From contig NC_049904.1 in assembly GCF_001411555.2 (NCBI RefSeq), forward strand, positions 20,225,370-20,289,369: a stretch of 64,000 nucleotides of DNA, given 5' to 3'. Position 1 is the stretch's first letter. Each line of letters opens with the position of its first letter. The notes below the pieces were generated by a model that made no database searches, was not told the origin of the DNA, and saw only the letters and a program-made list of their open reading frames with translations. Of the stretch, positions 1 to 11,799 are shown one piece after another. A program made the translations under genes and the position numbers. This stretch comes from Juglans regia. Taxonomy: Eukaryota; Streptophyta; Magnoliopsida; Fagales; Juglandaceae.

Positions 1-289
1 CAATTAATTATGAATACTGAATGATAATTCCTATTGCAATAAATTTCTATGCAGACAAACTTGTGTTGCAAATATAGACAACTAACATATTAAAATTTCT
101 ACCGAATACTAAGTCTTAGAGTTCTATATAATAGGAACATCTCCGATATGCAAAAACTTTAAATGCATGAAGATCAACATCTGTTCCTGATTATCTCCTT
201 GTGAATCACTCGGGAGAAAAAAATAGAAAGTCAAGGATATAACAAAAATATGCTCCAAATTAAAGGATAGAAGAAAAGATGTAGCGTAC

Positions 290-3200
290 ATGGTTCCAGC
301 AACTCGGGTGCTGATATGGGTTTTTTCCTCTTCATCGAGCTTGGCCAAACCAAAGTCAGAAATCTTTGGGTTAAGGTTCGAATCCAATAGCACATTTGTA
401 GTTTTAATGTCTCTGTGAACAATTCTCAGTGTTGATTCCTCATGCAAGAAAGTCAGGCCTTTTGCAATGCCAACGCATATTTTCTGCCGTGTAGGCCAGT
501 CCAATTTTAATTGGTATTGCTCTGGACCTGCATTTGTTTTTTGTAGAAAGTCGAATGGGTGAGTTTATAATCAACTTGGTTCTTAACATAAAACCATCCT
601 TAGTGTTAGGTTCCTATCACTATTCCACATAAAGCACCGAATAAAAAAAATTAAGCATACCAAACAAAGGACGAGCCAGGCTATTGTTTTCCATGTATTC
701 ATATACCAAGAATAGTTGATTTCCTTCAACACAACCTCCATACAATCTAACAACATTTGGGTGCTGTAAAGTAGATATCATGCCTATTTCATTCACGAAT
801 TCACGATTTCCTTGACGCGATTTTGAAGAAAGTTTCTTAACTGCAATTATGGTACCATCTAATAGTATACCCTGCATTTCAAAAAAAAAAAAAAAAAGAC
901 ATGCATATTTAGGCATATATGCATGTGATAATGTACTGAGATATGTCTTTAGCTATGTATCATTGACAGATAAGAAATTTTTTATCAAAAACCTAAATTA
1001 TGCATGAAGAATTAAGTTTTTGAATACCTTGTATACAGATCCAAAACCACCTTCCCCAATCTTGTTTGAAGCATCAAAGTTGTTTGTGGCAGCTTTGATT
1101 TGCCTGTAAGTGAAAAAACCTGTTTGCAGATCTAATCCTCTCAAATCTGTGAAAGGAATGACAAAGGTGAGGGCGCTAGTGATAAAATTTTACCTTATAA
1201 ATGAGCGGAATCACATTTCATTTATATATATATATATATATATATTTTGTGCCTCTTGACTAGCTTTTTAATCCCTATGTTATGTTTTATTATATTTATT
1301 ACATCTGCTCAACAATCACAATTGTGCACAGATTCAAAAGCCTGGACGTACTTAAAAGGAATTGAGATTCTTTGAATTCTCAGCCTGAATTTGAGTAGGT
1401 AAGGAAACAATATATGTTCTAGTTCAACATTCATTATTTCCCAAGTGATTAGATGAAAAGTTGAAATTTTGAAATTAAAAAGTGTTTTGCTTTTGAGGAA
1501 TGTTTGAGATGGAAATATCTAAAAATACTTGGAAACAGTTGTATTGCCAAATGAATCCTTAATATGAGGAAAATGTTCTATAAAAAAACCTAGGAATTGC
1601 AAGAATACATGAGCCCTTGCAAATTCTCTGTACAATTACGTCTCAACTCAATTCATGCTAATTTGCAATAGTTGAATAGTTAAAGAAGGAAAAAAGAAAT
1701 AAAAAAGGCGCTCGTATATATTGATTACCTTTTTCCCTCGATATCCTGCTTCCTATGCAGCCTTTCCACCAAAGAATGCCTAAAATGAGTAATAGCGCCA
1801 ACACTAAAGCTCCAGTCACAATGAATATTGTGGTTTTGACATTATCAGGGGGATTATCTGCAGAATTGAACAAATAGGCCAGCTGATGATCCACTCTATC
1901 AACTGTGAATTTATTTATTAATCTTTAGTTTTGTCATCAATCTAATTATAAGAAGTGTACGAGGAGCAAGTTGGACAGTAAAATTAAGATAGTCGTCATG
2001 AGATATGTGTGTGTGTGTGTATATATATATATTACACACTCGGGAATTATTACCATTTTCTATAGAGATAGCCGATACGAGAGGACCATATGTTCCTCTT
2101 GTTGGGGCATCTGTTGTCCCTTTGCCAGCCCAATGAAAGCGGATATGTAAGACTTTGTTACTCACAACTGCTTTAACTTTCTTAACTAAAGCCTTGTCGA
2201 CCCCTGTTGCATTATTATTGATATCAAAATCCTTCAACTCCAGTTTATCCTGTAGCAATTATTTCAACTCGATAAATCTGGGACGTTATATATATATATA
2301 TATATGTATATATGTGTGTGTGCGTATATATTGATTTAAATTAATTCTTACCTGGATATAAACATCAAATATTCGTCTTCCAAGACTGGAAAAAGATCTG
2401 TTTCCTCTTATTATTATCTCTGCAAAGTGTAGTGTGATGGTATAATTTCCATTTGCCAAGCAACGCGCATAATATGTGAGAGAAAGAGGAGAGAGGCGTG
2501 CGCTTGTGTATAATTCATGGCTGCTCATTCTGAGTACTGACGCATTATTTGCTATGTAATCATTCGAGCTGGCATTAAAATCCCAGAAATTTCCAGTGGA
2601 ACTGAATCCCCAATTCTCTGTGGTGGGATTAAATTTTGCCGCACCTGATGCATCAAGATCTGCTTCGTATTTAATGTTTCCAATACTGACTTCGTTGCCA
2701 CCGCAATTTATATGCACTGAATTCCAGTCTACACACAAACAACATCCATTTAATTTAGGAATTAGGGATACATAGAACCAAACATCATAGATTCACCGTT
2801 AGATACAATGTCTTAGAGGGTCATGTACAAGCTGCATGCAATTACCTTTCTATAATAATTGGGATCTATGAGGAAAAGTAAAGAAGTAAAGCCTAATCCC
2901 ACCAATTATTTTGTTGTCTCACTTTAAAATGATTTGCACCAAACTTGCACAGGACAGACTGGAAATCAAAAAATGATTTGTGCAAGTTCATGCAAATCTT
3001 GTACAAGTCTTTCAATAAAAAGAGGAATTGGATTCTACTCTTTTATTGTGGGACGCGCTAACTTTTTTATGATGGTGCTTGGCGATTGGATTATTAAAGT
3101 ATAAGTCTGATGAAAATCTGACTGTAAGGTATAGTTACCTTTTGAACAAGGAAGGTTCTTTGAGCACTGGCCAGCTGATCTATATTTGGGTCAAACAGTA

Positions 3201-5307
3201 CAAGAAAGGAGCGTGCATGAGCTCGTGAAAAAGTATATAATGGAAACGGGAAAAAGTTGGCAAAATCAAAGTAAAAGGAAATCAATATGGTTATTATTGT
3301 AAATTAAGTTCTCAAGTTTAGAAGCTTACGAGTCCCGTGCAGAGAAGCTTTCAAATACATTTCTGATGAAACAAGAAACTAGTCAGCTTAGAAAACCTAG
3401 AAATCTTTAAAGATAAGTACAGAGTAAGCGGTACTGATCAAGTAGGCTGAAATTAAGATTAAAAATGGCGAAGTTTTTCTCACAGTGTGTCTCGACAATT
3501 AGTTGGTGACATAGAACTCTCTAAGAAGTTATTGTAAGAAAGATCTAGATCACTGCAAATAGATGTAAATAGTTTCCATTAATAACTCTTCATACATTCA
3601 AAAATTAAGAATTAAAGGAAAAAAATTAGTAAGGTTACAGAAATTTGAAGTAGAATTTAAGATGAATTTATGTACTGGTCAGGATTTCTTCGTTTGATCC
3701 AGTCCGGAACTGTCCCGTTGAGTAAGTTGCTTGTCAGAAACCTGTTCACATAGCAAGATAATCTTACGTATTCTAGTTAATTAAAGACAACCAATCAATC
3801 AGCATCGAAACCTTAACACTAAATTTTCAGGCCAGTTACCAATAATTCAATTTACCTTTGAAAATTTCATTGTGATCAATTCAGGCTCAGACCAACAAAC
3901 ATTATCGAGATTTATAATCACCAACAACGGAAGAAAATTCAGAGGGAAAATACTTTTTGATGAAAATAAACACAAAATGGGATACACAAACAGGGTGGAA
4001 TACTTATAAGATGGGTACAACAACCAAAATAATTCCCTAATATGTATATTCCTACGTACGTACGGTTTCTACAGAATCACAGTTACAGGAATTAAAGGCC
4101 TGATCTATATATGTCTCATGCTCCCTTGAATTAATATACATGATTTTATATTTCTTTCAACTGCATCCGAGAACAGATAGATGGAAGCTAGGCTACAGTT
4201 ATAGATAGATAAGGATCTGTTTGGTTATAGTGAAATCTCAGCTTGCATCTTTTCTGACAAGGCATGGAACGAAAAAGCCAAATCATGTCACCTATCTTTG
4301 TCCCTTTGTATGTTTAATTCTACCTAGTACTTGCTCATTATTTATTAAAACTTCTCCGAAATATAGCTAGATTTAGGGTTTCGAATCAACACATACAGGC
4401 GCTGCAACCTTGCACTATCATCAAACTCTGGAACATTTCCTTCCAATCTATTGAAGCTCAGATCTCTGCAGGGATATAATGATAAAGTTGTCATTGTACA
4501 AAAGAACTGTAAAATTGCGTAGAGATTAATGCGGTTTATAGATAGAATCACGAAGACAAAATATATATATAGGAAAATGTTTTTCACTCGATCAGAAATA
4601 TGTACTGGAAAATAATGAAAGACTAGATACGTGAAAAATGTCAATGTAGCAGTGGAGATTTATACGGACCAAAACATGTTCTATAAATAATTAGTTAATG
4701 GATTTTTCTTTCCAATCATGAAGACAATAATGCTGATACGACAGCTTAAAAAAAATGCACGTTGTTCATAGATATCTCCTGGCAGATGCGGCAATGGGCC
4801 TCAGGAGGGGTAGATCATGGCTGCTGTGCATACAATGACAATGGGAAGAAATTGACAACTACAGATAGGAGCCGAGCAAAAAACAAATACAACCCTACAT
4901 AGCTGCAGCTTTCTAAAAATCAAACTATTAAAAAACAAAAGAATACTAATGATCCGGAAGAAAGAAATAAAGTCACTATCCAGGTAGGGAGAAAATATAT
5001 ATAACTTCAAGTACAGCTAATGAGGAAAGGAAAAAAGATGGAGAAGTGGGTTGCCGATCAAGTACGTGACCTCGTTATAACGTTTCAGAGATCTCAAATC
5101 CAGTAAAGAACGAGAAAAATCTTATTTGTACATGAGTAACACTCATACCGTTGTACGGTCATGGGTTATGCAAGCCACACTTATTTTGAAAAGGAGTAGA
5201 GTCTATTATTAAAAAATTAATTTTTTAATATAAATTCTATATATATTTACTTACTTTTTTAAAATAAATACACGGCATTTGCACACTCTATACCTATCAA
5301 TATCATT

Positions 5308-5363
<56 letters not shown>

Positions 5364-8300
5364 AGTACTTTTGCACACATTCCACTTTGGTTTTTCATTC
5401 ATTAGAAATAGAAATGAGACAAAAACATAAAGACGGAAGAACTACAGAGTTTGGAGTTGTGGCATTAAATCTGATATGTATGTTGGAATTTGTCCCGAGA
5501 GATTGCAGCTCCTTAACATCCTGCAACGTTGAAGAACATCATCTAAGCATAAATGCTATAACTTTGTATTGCTTCAGCTCTTAAAATTTTATGGTATAAG
5601 ATGACTTACAATCTATCCATGTTTTTCATGCTTCTTAAGTTCGGAAATATAGAACCCTCACCAAGTAAGTCACTAATTCTTCTGCACAAAATTGCATCAT
5701 CCACGACTGTTATTGTCTTAACCAATAAATCTTATTAATTTGAATACAAAGCTGAAGCTGATATCATGCAGATAGATTTTACAACTGGAGAACTCTTAGA
5801 CTATAGAACTTACAGCTCAGTTAAATTACTCAAGACAGAAATGCTTGGAGGAATAGGCCCCGCGAGACCACTAGCTTGGATCTCTCTATAATTTATAAGA
5901 GCATAATTCTCTTTTGTTAGATTTCATTAGAATAATCTACCAGAAGACATGATTTAAATGATATTATTTCGAAGAAGAAAATACATACAATTTCTGAAGC
6001 TTTTTCCAACTATTGAAAAAATCAGGTATTCTTCCAGTGAAGTTGTTACTGCTAATCCTACTGCATTTGGTCAAGGCAGAAACAAGATTAATGGGTAACA
6101 TAGAAACATGAATTTTTCCAAAAATAAAACATGTAAAATTAGTATTAGAATACAAATGGCTGCACTCACAGTTCAGTTAAGTTTGTGAGATAAGTTAGAT
6201 TGACTGGCAACTCTCCAGTGAGGAAGTTAGCATTGAGAATACTGCAGCCACCAAATGGGAAGTTCAGACCAGCTCAAGTTAGTGTTATTTGAAAATTTTT
6301 AATACATAAATCATCGAACAACAGGATAGGTGAAACTACTGACAGATTCTCCAAGTTCACCAACTTCCCAATCTCAGGGGGAACAGTTCCAGAAAACCGA
6401 TTGCTCTCTATGCTCCTGAAAATATATATAGTGATCTTCGTCAAATTGAAAAAGAAAAAGAATAAAGAAATCAGTCAATTGTGCCATTTTCCCAAATAAA
6501 AGAGCATACAAATATCTAAGAGTGGTAATTTTTCCCAGGTAGCTCGGAATTCTTCCCGATAACTTGTTTACAGAAGTGGACCTGTACAGTAGCCAATATT
6601 TAAATTCAACTAGAATGAGCATTAATTTAGTGGCTAACTACAGTAGTATACATGCATATTGTGTGAATTGAGAAGTGAGTGATTAATGTAATATATATAA
6701 TGTGTTATATTAAAACCCCAATAAAATACAGTACGTACAGACGTTCCAACTTCAGAGAAGTCCATTCGAATGGAATTGTACCAGTCAGATAGTTTCGAGG
6801 CAACTCACTGAAACCAAGAGGAAAGCTTGCAATTAGATTTGAGCTATAAATATTTCTATTGTTTCAGAGAGTAGCAAGTACTACTAACGATTATTAATTA
6901 GTAATTGGTTACTTTACTTACATCATCGTTATGTGAGGTAGCTTCACAAGGGATTTCGGAAGCACACCAGAAAGATCCTGCCCTTTAAGAAATCTGTATG
7001 ACGTACAAGGATATATATATAGTTAAAGGCAAATTAAAGGATTAATGTGAAACTGTTTAAACACTGGTTCAAATGTAAAACGCAATCTTCATCGACCAAA
7101 ATTATGAGATCATGTCAGACCCATGCATGGTACTGCAGGTTCTATATTATCCGACCGTGAAACTCATTTTTCAATAACTCGCAACCTTTGAAAATGATAT
7201 TCATACGGCACAGACCCCAAATAGATGTAATGCATGCGTAGTACTACTGTTGAGATGAATGAAATAAGATGATAAATATGTAAATAGTAGTGAAACAATT
7301 TGTAAATAGTAGTGAAATAGTTTATGAGTTAGAATGTTTTATCGGATTTTGAGAAATGAGAGAAAAAAATCAAATAAAAATATTATAAAATTAAAATATT
7401 GTTAAAATATTATTTTTATTTTTAGAATTTGAAAATATTGAATTATTTTTTGTGTTTTATCTAAAGGTTTGAAAAATTGTAATGATTAATATCTAGATAA
7501 TGATTAAATGAAAAATTTAAAATTAAAATTAAAAAGTTGAGATAAAATGAGATGGATTAATACTATCTCAACATCCAAACGGACTGAGAATAAGAAATCA
7601 TATATAATCCATTATTCTTTCATTCTATAAGTGAATTCTGTATAAAGGGAGGTACTGATGCCTTGTGTTTCGAGGATCATTAGCAATTTAGAGACGTTTC
7701 AAGTATAATATAAATAGTTTCTAGTTTTTTATGAAGAAATTCTAGTTATCCAAAAAACCTCAACAAGAAGATATATACAAGGAAACTAAAGATAGATTTC
7801 GTACAGTCCGACCACGTGGCATTCACCATCAGGGTATGTACAATTGCATTGTATTGAATTGTTGTACGTTTTTGGATCCAATTTCAGCCTTGGTGTTTTC
7901 CAACTTGTGTCATTACTGCATGGGTCTACATCGAAATTCCAGCCAGCCTTCCCCAGCTCTGCGGCTATTTCATGAAGGGCTTCAACTGCAAAATGTACCA
8001 AATTCGTTATGAAAGAATGACAAAGGCACATCTCTTTTATCAATTTTTCGTAACTAATTTATCTAAATTTGTTGTGAAAATATTTTCCTCTTCTTTTTGA
8101 CGTAAAAAGATCCATATCTGACTTTATTTGAATGGTTTTATTACGAAAGGGTATTACATCCAATCATTTTGTAAAATATCTCCAACACGCGCGATTGGTT
8201 TGTTTTTATTGCAATATTCCTGATCCATGTCTAGACAGTGGAATAAATCATTTGTAGGATTTTGTTTCAAATTTCAAGTAACCTAAAAATGCTAAAGAGA

Positions 8301-10036
8301 ATTTTCATCTCCCAAAAACATTTTGATCTTCTTATCAATATTGAATTCAATTCATAGAATTAGTGATCATGTGTTTAACCTCTGAAAATACATTTTTTGA
8401 CAACACAATAGATCACGAAAACATCATGAAAAGAATGATAAGATAGTGAAAATATCTGGCTAGATAATGAAAATGATAATGATCTACTTTTGTAGAGACG
8501 TTTTACTCCATTTTCAATCTATTTAAGCATGTTCGAAACCTTAAAGATAATTTTTCCTCTCCAAAACAGATTTTAATACCATCTTTAAAATCAATTTTGG
8601 TGATAATAAAAACGCTAAAAAAGATTTCTTCCAAACACATTTAGAATATTTAATGGGCTCCACCATGACTTCCTCATCATCATCCCTACACACCAGTACA
8701 CATGCACCATACATAATTTTTTATTTTTTATTTTTTTCTTATCAAATATGTGGTGTATGGATGATGAGTAAAATAACTCAATTAGTTTAGAAAAGAATAG
8801 CTTAAAAAAATAAATATTTAAATAAGTAAAAAAAAAGTGTGGTGTGTGGAGATATTGATGGGTAGCAAAACTCATAAAATAATTTGTAGGTGGTTGTGTG
8901 CAGTGTTTGAACCGCAGCTTTAGGACCTTGAAAGCCTCCTTAATTACTAATTGGGCATGTTAGGATAAACAAATGAGAAAGAGAATTCTGTAAATAGTAG
9001 TGAAATCATTTGAGTCAAGATATTTTATTGGGTTTTAGAAAATTGATTAACTATAATATTTTAGTATTATTTGAAATTTGAAATTTGAAAATTTTATATT
9101 GTATATTGTATTTTGTTTGGAAGTTTGAGAAAGTTGTAATGATTAAATGAAAATGTTGAAAATTTGAAATTAAAAAAAAAATTATATTTGAGTGATATTT
9201 GAGAAAGAAAATATCTGTTAATAACTGAGAATACTTGTGTAAACAAACAAGTCCTTGGTGTATCACCGATGATATAATGAAATGAGATGATCAGAAATCT
9301 TCAAAACTTTTTAAAACTTCTTACAATTTCTTTTTCAAATATCACTCAAATAAAACATATTTTTCAATTTCAAATGATCAACTTTTTCATCTAATTATTT
9401 CTTAATCATTACAACTATTACAAATTTTTAAAAAATTAATACAACTTATTCAAACTTTACAAATAAAAATATTTTAAAAAAATATTTCAGGCAGAAAGTG
9501 ATTTTACAAACTCTATGTATATTGATTAAGATCAGAGACAGAACTAAAAATCTAATTTGAGACGCCAACTTATAAATTATTCTTTTGTTGTGGTGGTGGG
9601 GTCAAATTATTTTTTATAAAATCTATCTCGTAAAAAGATCTTAAAAACTTGATTTTTTATAAGGATTTTTGCACAACATAATTCTGCCCCGGATTATGGG
9701 ATATATAGGTTGAAAAACTCGAGTTAGCCCTATTAATACTGTTCAATGAAAGGCCAAAATAAAGCTCTCAAAATAGAGGGGTGACCCTTCAGATCTCCCA
9801 TATATATAGAAATAAAATAACTTCATCAAACAGCTCAGAAATTAATCTATAATTTTCAAAAATGAAAACAAAATAATCAGTTATATAGTTAAAAAATTAT
9901 CCATGAAATGTTTACCTTCATCAGCAGGAAGACGTCTTTGTGCGGCCTTGACATTCATGGCCACTCCCATGCAAAGAAGCAATACGAGAGGATTAAGATT
10001 GAAGCTGATCTTTGGTCTGTGAGCTTGTGTAACCAT
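290..10036 (-). CDS. LRR-malectin receptor-like serine/threonine kinase, 3' end outside window
   Basis: A plasma-membrane receptor kinase of the LRR VIII-2 type (Arabidopsis At1g07650/At1g53430/At3g14840 group). I rebuilt 22 exons: 9916-10036, 7805-7985, 6922-6993, 6739-6807, 6510-6581, 6344-6415, 6170-6241, 5989-6060, 5814-5885, 5610-5672, 5446-5520, 4397-4465, 3676-3741, 3484-3552, 3330-3362, 3139-3179, 2352-2728, 2054-2249, 1729-1857, 1028-1146, 661-871, 290-527. All junctions are GT-AG and frames join without a stop (about 829 codons). Order: signal peptide (1-33), paired-cysteine cap, twelve LRR exons (about 102-382), malectin domain (about 407-597, VHINCGG), transmembrane helix (about 605-628), then kinase. 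The glycine loop [10 protein letters not shown], the AVKK lysine, HRD and DFG are intact, which indicates an RD kinase. The first ATG, at 10036, precedes the hydrophobic leader. The activation-loop end, APE motif and C-lobe are beyond position 1. It looks functional. The family is well recognised, but the ligand is unknown. Confidence 0.93.
5313..5361. repeat. (AT)n microsatellite
   Basis: An almost pure AT dinucleotide run of about 48 bp within an intron of the receptor kinase gene, between the exons at 4397-4465 and 5446-5520. Shorter TA runs occur at about 1,222-1,246 and 2,289-2,306 in other introns of the same gene. Confidence 0.9.
7235..7590 (+). repeat. AT-rich MITE-like dispersed repeat
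   Basis: This intronic block carries the diagnostic phrase GTAAATAGTAGTGAAA twice, followed by long A/T stretches. It ends with GAGATAAAATGAGATGG and CCAAACGGACTGAG. The same phrases recur in at least eight other blocks in this window. It is non-coding and of roughly constant size (250-350 bp), which fits a MITE. I could not fix exact termini or a target duplication. Confidence 0.6.
8965..9265 (+). repeat. AT-rich MITE-like dispersed repeat
   Basis: Second intronic copy. It contains CTGTAAATAGTAGTGAAAT, then TTTTATTGGGTTTTAG and GTTTGGAAGTTTGAGAAAG, as in the 7.2-kb copy. The left end includes GATAAACAAATGAG and the right end GTGTAAACAAACAAGTCC, which suggests imperfect inverted ends built on AAACAAA. 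Confidence 0.6.
9265..9525 (-). repeat. AT-rich MITE-like dispersed repeat, inverted copy
   Basis: Reverse-oriented relative of the neighbouring repeat. It contains AAATGAGATGATCAG near its left end and TCATCTAATTATTTCTTAATC internally. The two copies face each other and could form an intronic hairpin. Confidence 0.5.
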
Positions 10037-10107
10037 TTTCGCTCTAACGACTTCTTGTGATACCTCGAGGTCTGGATTCAAATCTGCGTCCAAACTAGTC
10101 GGAATAG

Positions 10108-10120
10108 GTTATATATATAA
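10108..10120 (-). promoter_or_regulatory. putative TATA box of the receptor kinase gene
   Basis: An uninterrupted TATATATA run on the minus strand lies about 75 bp upstream of the start codon at 10036. That spacing would leave a 5' leader of roughly 40-50 nt. The run sits in unique sequence between the coding start and the first MITE-like repeat. AT-rich runs are common here, so this is only a positional inference. Confidence 0.3.
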
Positions 10121-10224
10121 TCTTCACACGCAAACGTATCACCTTAGATTACTTGAATATATCTGCCTTCTGGGAATTCTTTCATTTATTAGGTAGACCC
10201 CTCCATGTCATGCTTAGGTAAAGA

Positions 10225-11475
10225 CATAAGATGAGAAACTCTAAAAACTTTCACAATTTCTTTTTTAATTATCACTCAAATATAAAATATTTTTTAATTT
10301 TAAATATTCAACTTTTTCATATAATCATTACTTAATTATTACAAATTTTATATATTTCAAAATAAAATACAAAAATTATATTTAGACGATTTTTTAATTT
10401 TATAATATTTTTATTTAAGCTTTTCTTTCCCTTTTCTCAAAGTCCAATCAAACATTTTAACTCAAAATATATTACTATTACTCATTGAATTTGAGATATT
10501 TTAAGTGTCCAAATGATTCAGGCCGGTCTCAGAATTGTTTACAGTTATTTGCTTGCAGTGATCTTGATCAGGGCTCGTTTCGACACTTGAAATATCTCAT
10601 AATATCTGTAAATAGTGATAAAATTATTTAAGTTCAGACTTTTTTATTGAAGTTTGAGAAATGAGATAAAAAAAAAGTTGAAAAAATATTATAAAATTAA
10701 AAATTATTTTAATATTATTTTTATTTTAAAATTTGATAAAGTTGTATTGCTTTTTATATTTCGTTTATTGAAAGTTTATAAAAATTGTAATAATTAGATA
10801 ATATTTATATAAAAAAATAAAATATTTAAAATTTAAATTATTTTATTTTTTTAATGACCTTTGAGAACATAGAGAATATCTGAAAATATGAAGCATACTG
10901 AGAATAAATAACATTCCACAAACCACAATTCTTTTATTTTTTTTTCAATATATATTGTATGAATGATGAGTAAAAAAATTTAATTAGTTGAGCTTGATAA
11001 AATAAAATAAAAATAATTAAAAGTTAAAATATGTATAATATATAGCGTGGGATGTGATGAGTAGCAACCCTACCAAGAATACTTTACACCGACAAGTTGT
11101 CTCTTTTGTTTTCACAACTACTCTCAACTCATCTTATCTCATCTCATGTAATTATTATAACGTTCTCAAATCCTCACATAAAATTACATAAATAATTCAA
11201 TTTTTTCAAATCTCAAAATAAAAATAATATTAAAAAAATATATTCTAAAATTATTTTATTCAACTTTTAATTTTAATCTCATTTTATCTCATATATAAAA
11301 ACAAACGAGACAGGTGTGATAAGATGAGATGAGTTGAAATTAAAATATATTTCTTAATATTATTTTGTTTTGAAATTTAAAAAAATTAAATTTTTATTTT
11401 AATTATATAAAAATTTAATAAAATTATAATAATAATGAGATAAGATAAAATGAATTATAAAAATAATTGAGATCT
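10225..11475. repeat. cluster of four MITE-like repeats upstream of the receptor kinase
   Basis: Four AT-rich blocks with the same shared phrases lie end to end: about 10,225-10,545 (minus), 10,570-10,915 (plus), 11,110-11,310 (minus) and 11,310-11,475 (plus). The third ends with ATAAAAACAAACGAGAC and begins TTTTGTTTTCACAACTACTC, giving imperfect inverted termini around the AAAACAAA core. No protein frame is present. Gaps between blocks are short A/T-rich stretches with nothing recognisable. Confidence 0.55.
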
Positions 11476-11520
11476 TAGTCTTGATCGTCGTCGTTATTGA
11501 ACTTTTATCTATCCTCATCT

Positions 11521-11646
11521 GTCTTTTTCTTGCTTTGTCCCGTAATATCTTGTCCATGAGTTTCAGGAAAAGGTCTTCATCTGTCGTTTTCTTGCTTTTC
11601 GTCTTTTTCTTGCTTTGTTCCGTAATATCTTGTCCATGAGTTTCAG
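11521..11646 (+). repeat. 80-bp-spaced direct duplication
   Basis: A roughly 46-bp segment beginning GTCTTTTTCTTGCTTTGT and ending CCATGAGTTTCAG appears at 11,521-11,566 and again at 11,601-11,646, with one mismatch. The spacer repeats part of the same phrase. It looks like local slippage or unequal exchange and lies in otherwise featureless sequence. Confidence 0.8.
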
Positions 11647-11799
11647 AATGAGTAAAGCTCCTATCATCGCTCAGCCCTCGCTATATTTTTTTTAATATTT
11701 TAAATATTTTTTTACTTAATAATTAAATAAATATTTTTTAATAATATTATAACTTTTTTATTTTTTATAAAAATATTTTATAGTGTTAATAATACAATT

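Larger units (their letters stand above)
7986..9915 (-). other. long first intron of the receptor kinase, loaded with MITE-like repeats
   Basis: This 1.93-kb intron separates the signal-peptide exon from the ectodomain exon. The donor is GTAAAC at 9915 and the acceptor ends TTGCAG at 7986. It has no conserved coding frame. The right half holds two AT-rich dispersed repeats in opposite orientation (about 8,970-9,270 and 9,265-9,520). The rest is A/T-rich with no clear structure. Confidence 0.75.

Noticed and set aside
3094..3285. Uninterrupted frame around 3,139-3,179 as a single exon in its own frame
   Set aside because: Only the 41-nt part in a different frame ([10 protein letters not shown]) fits the family and joins both neighbouring exons. 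The open frame itself is incidental.
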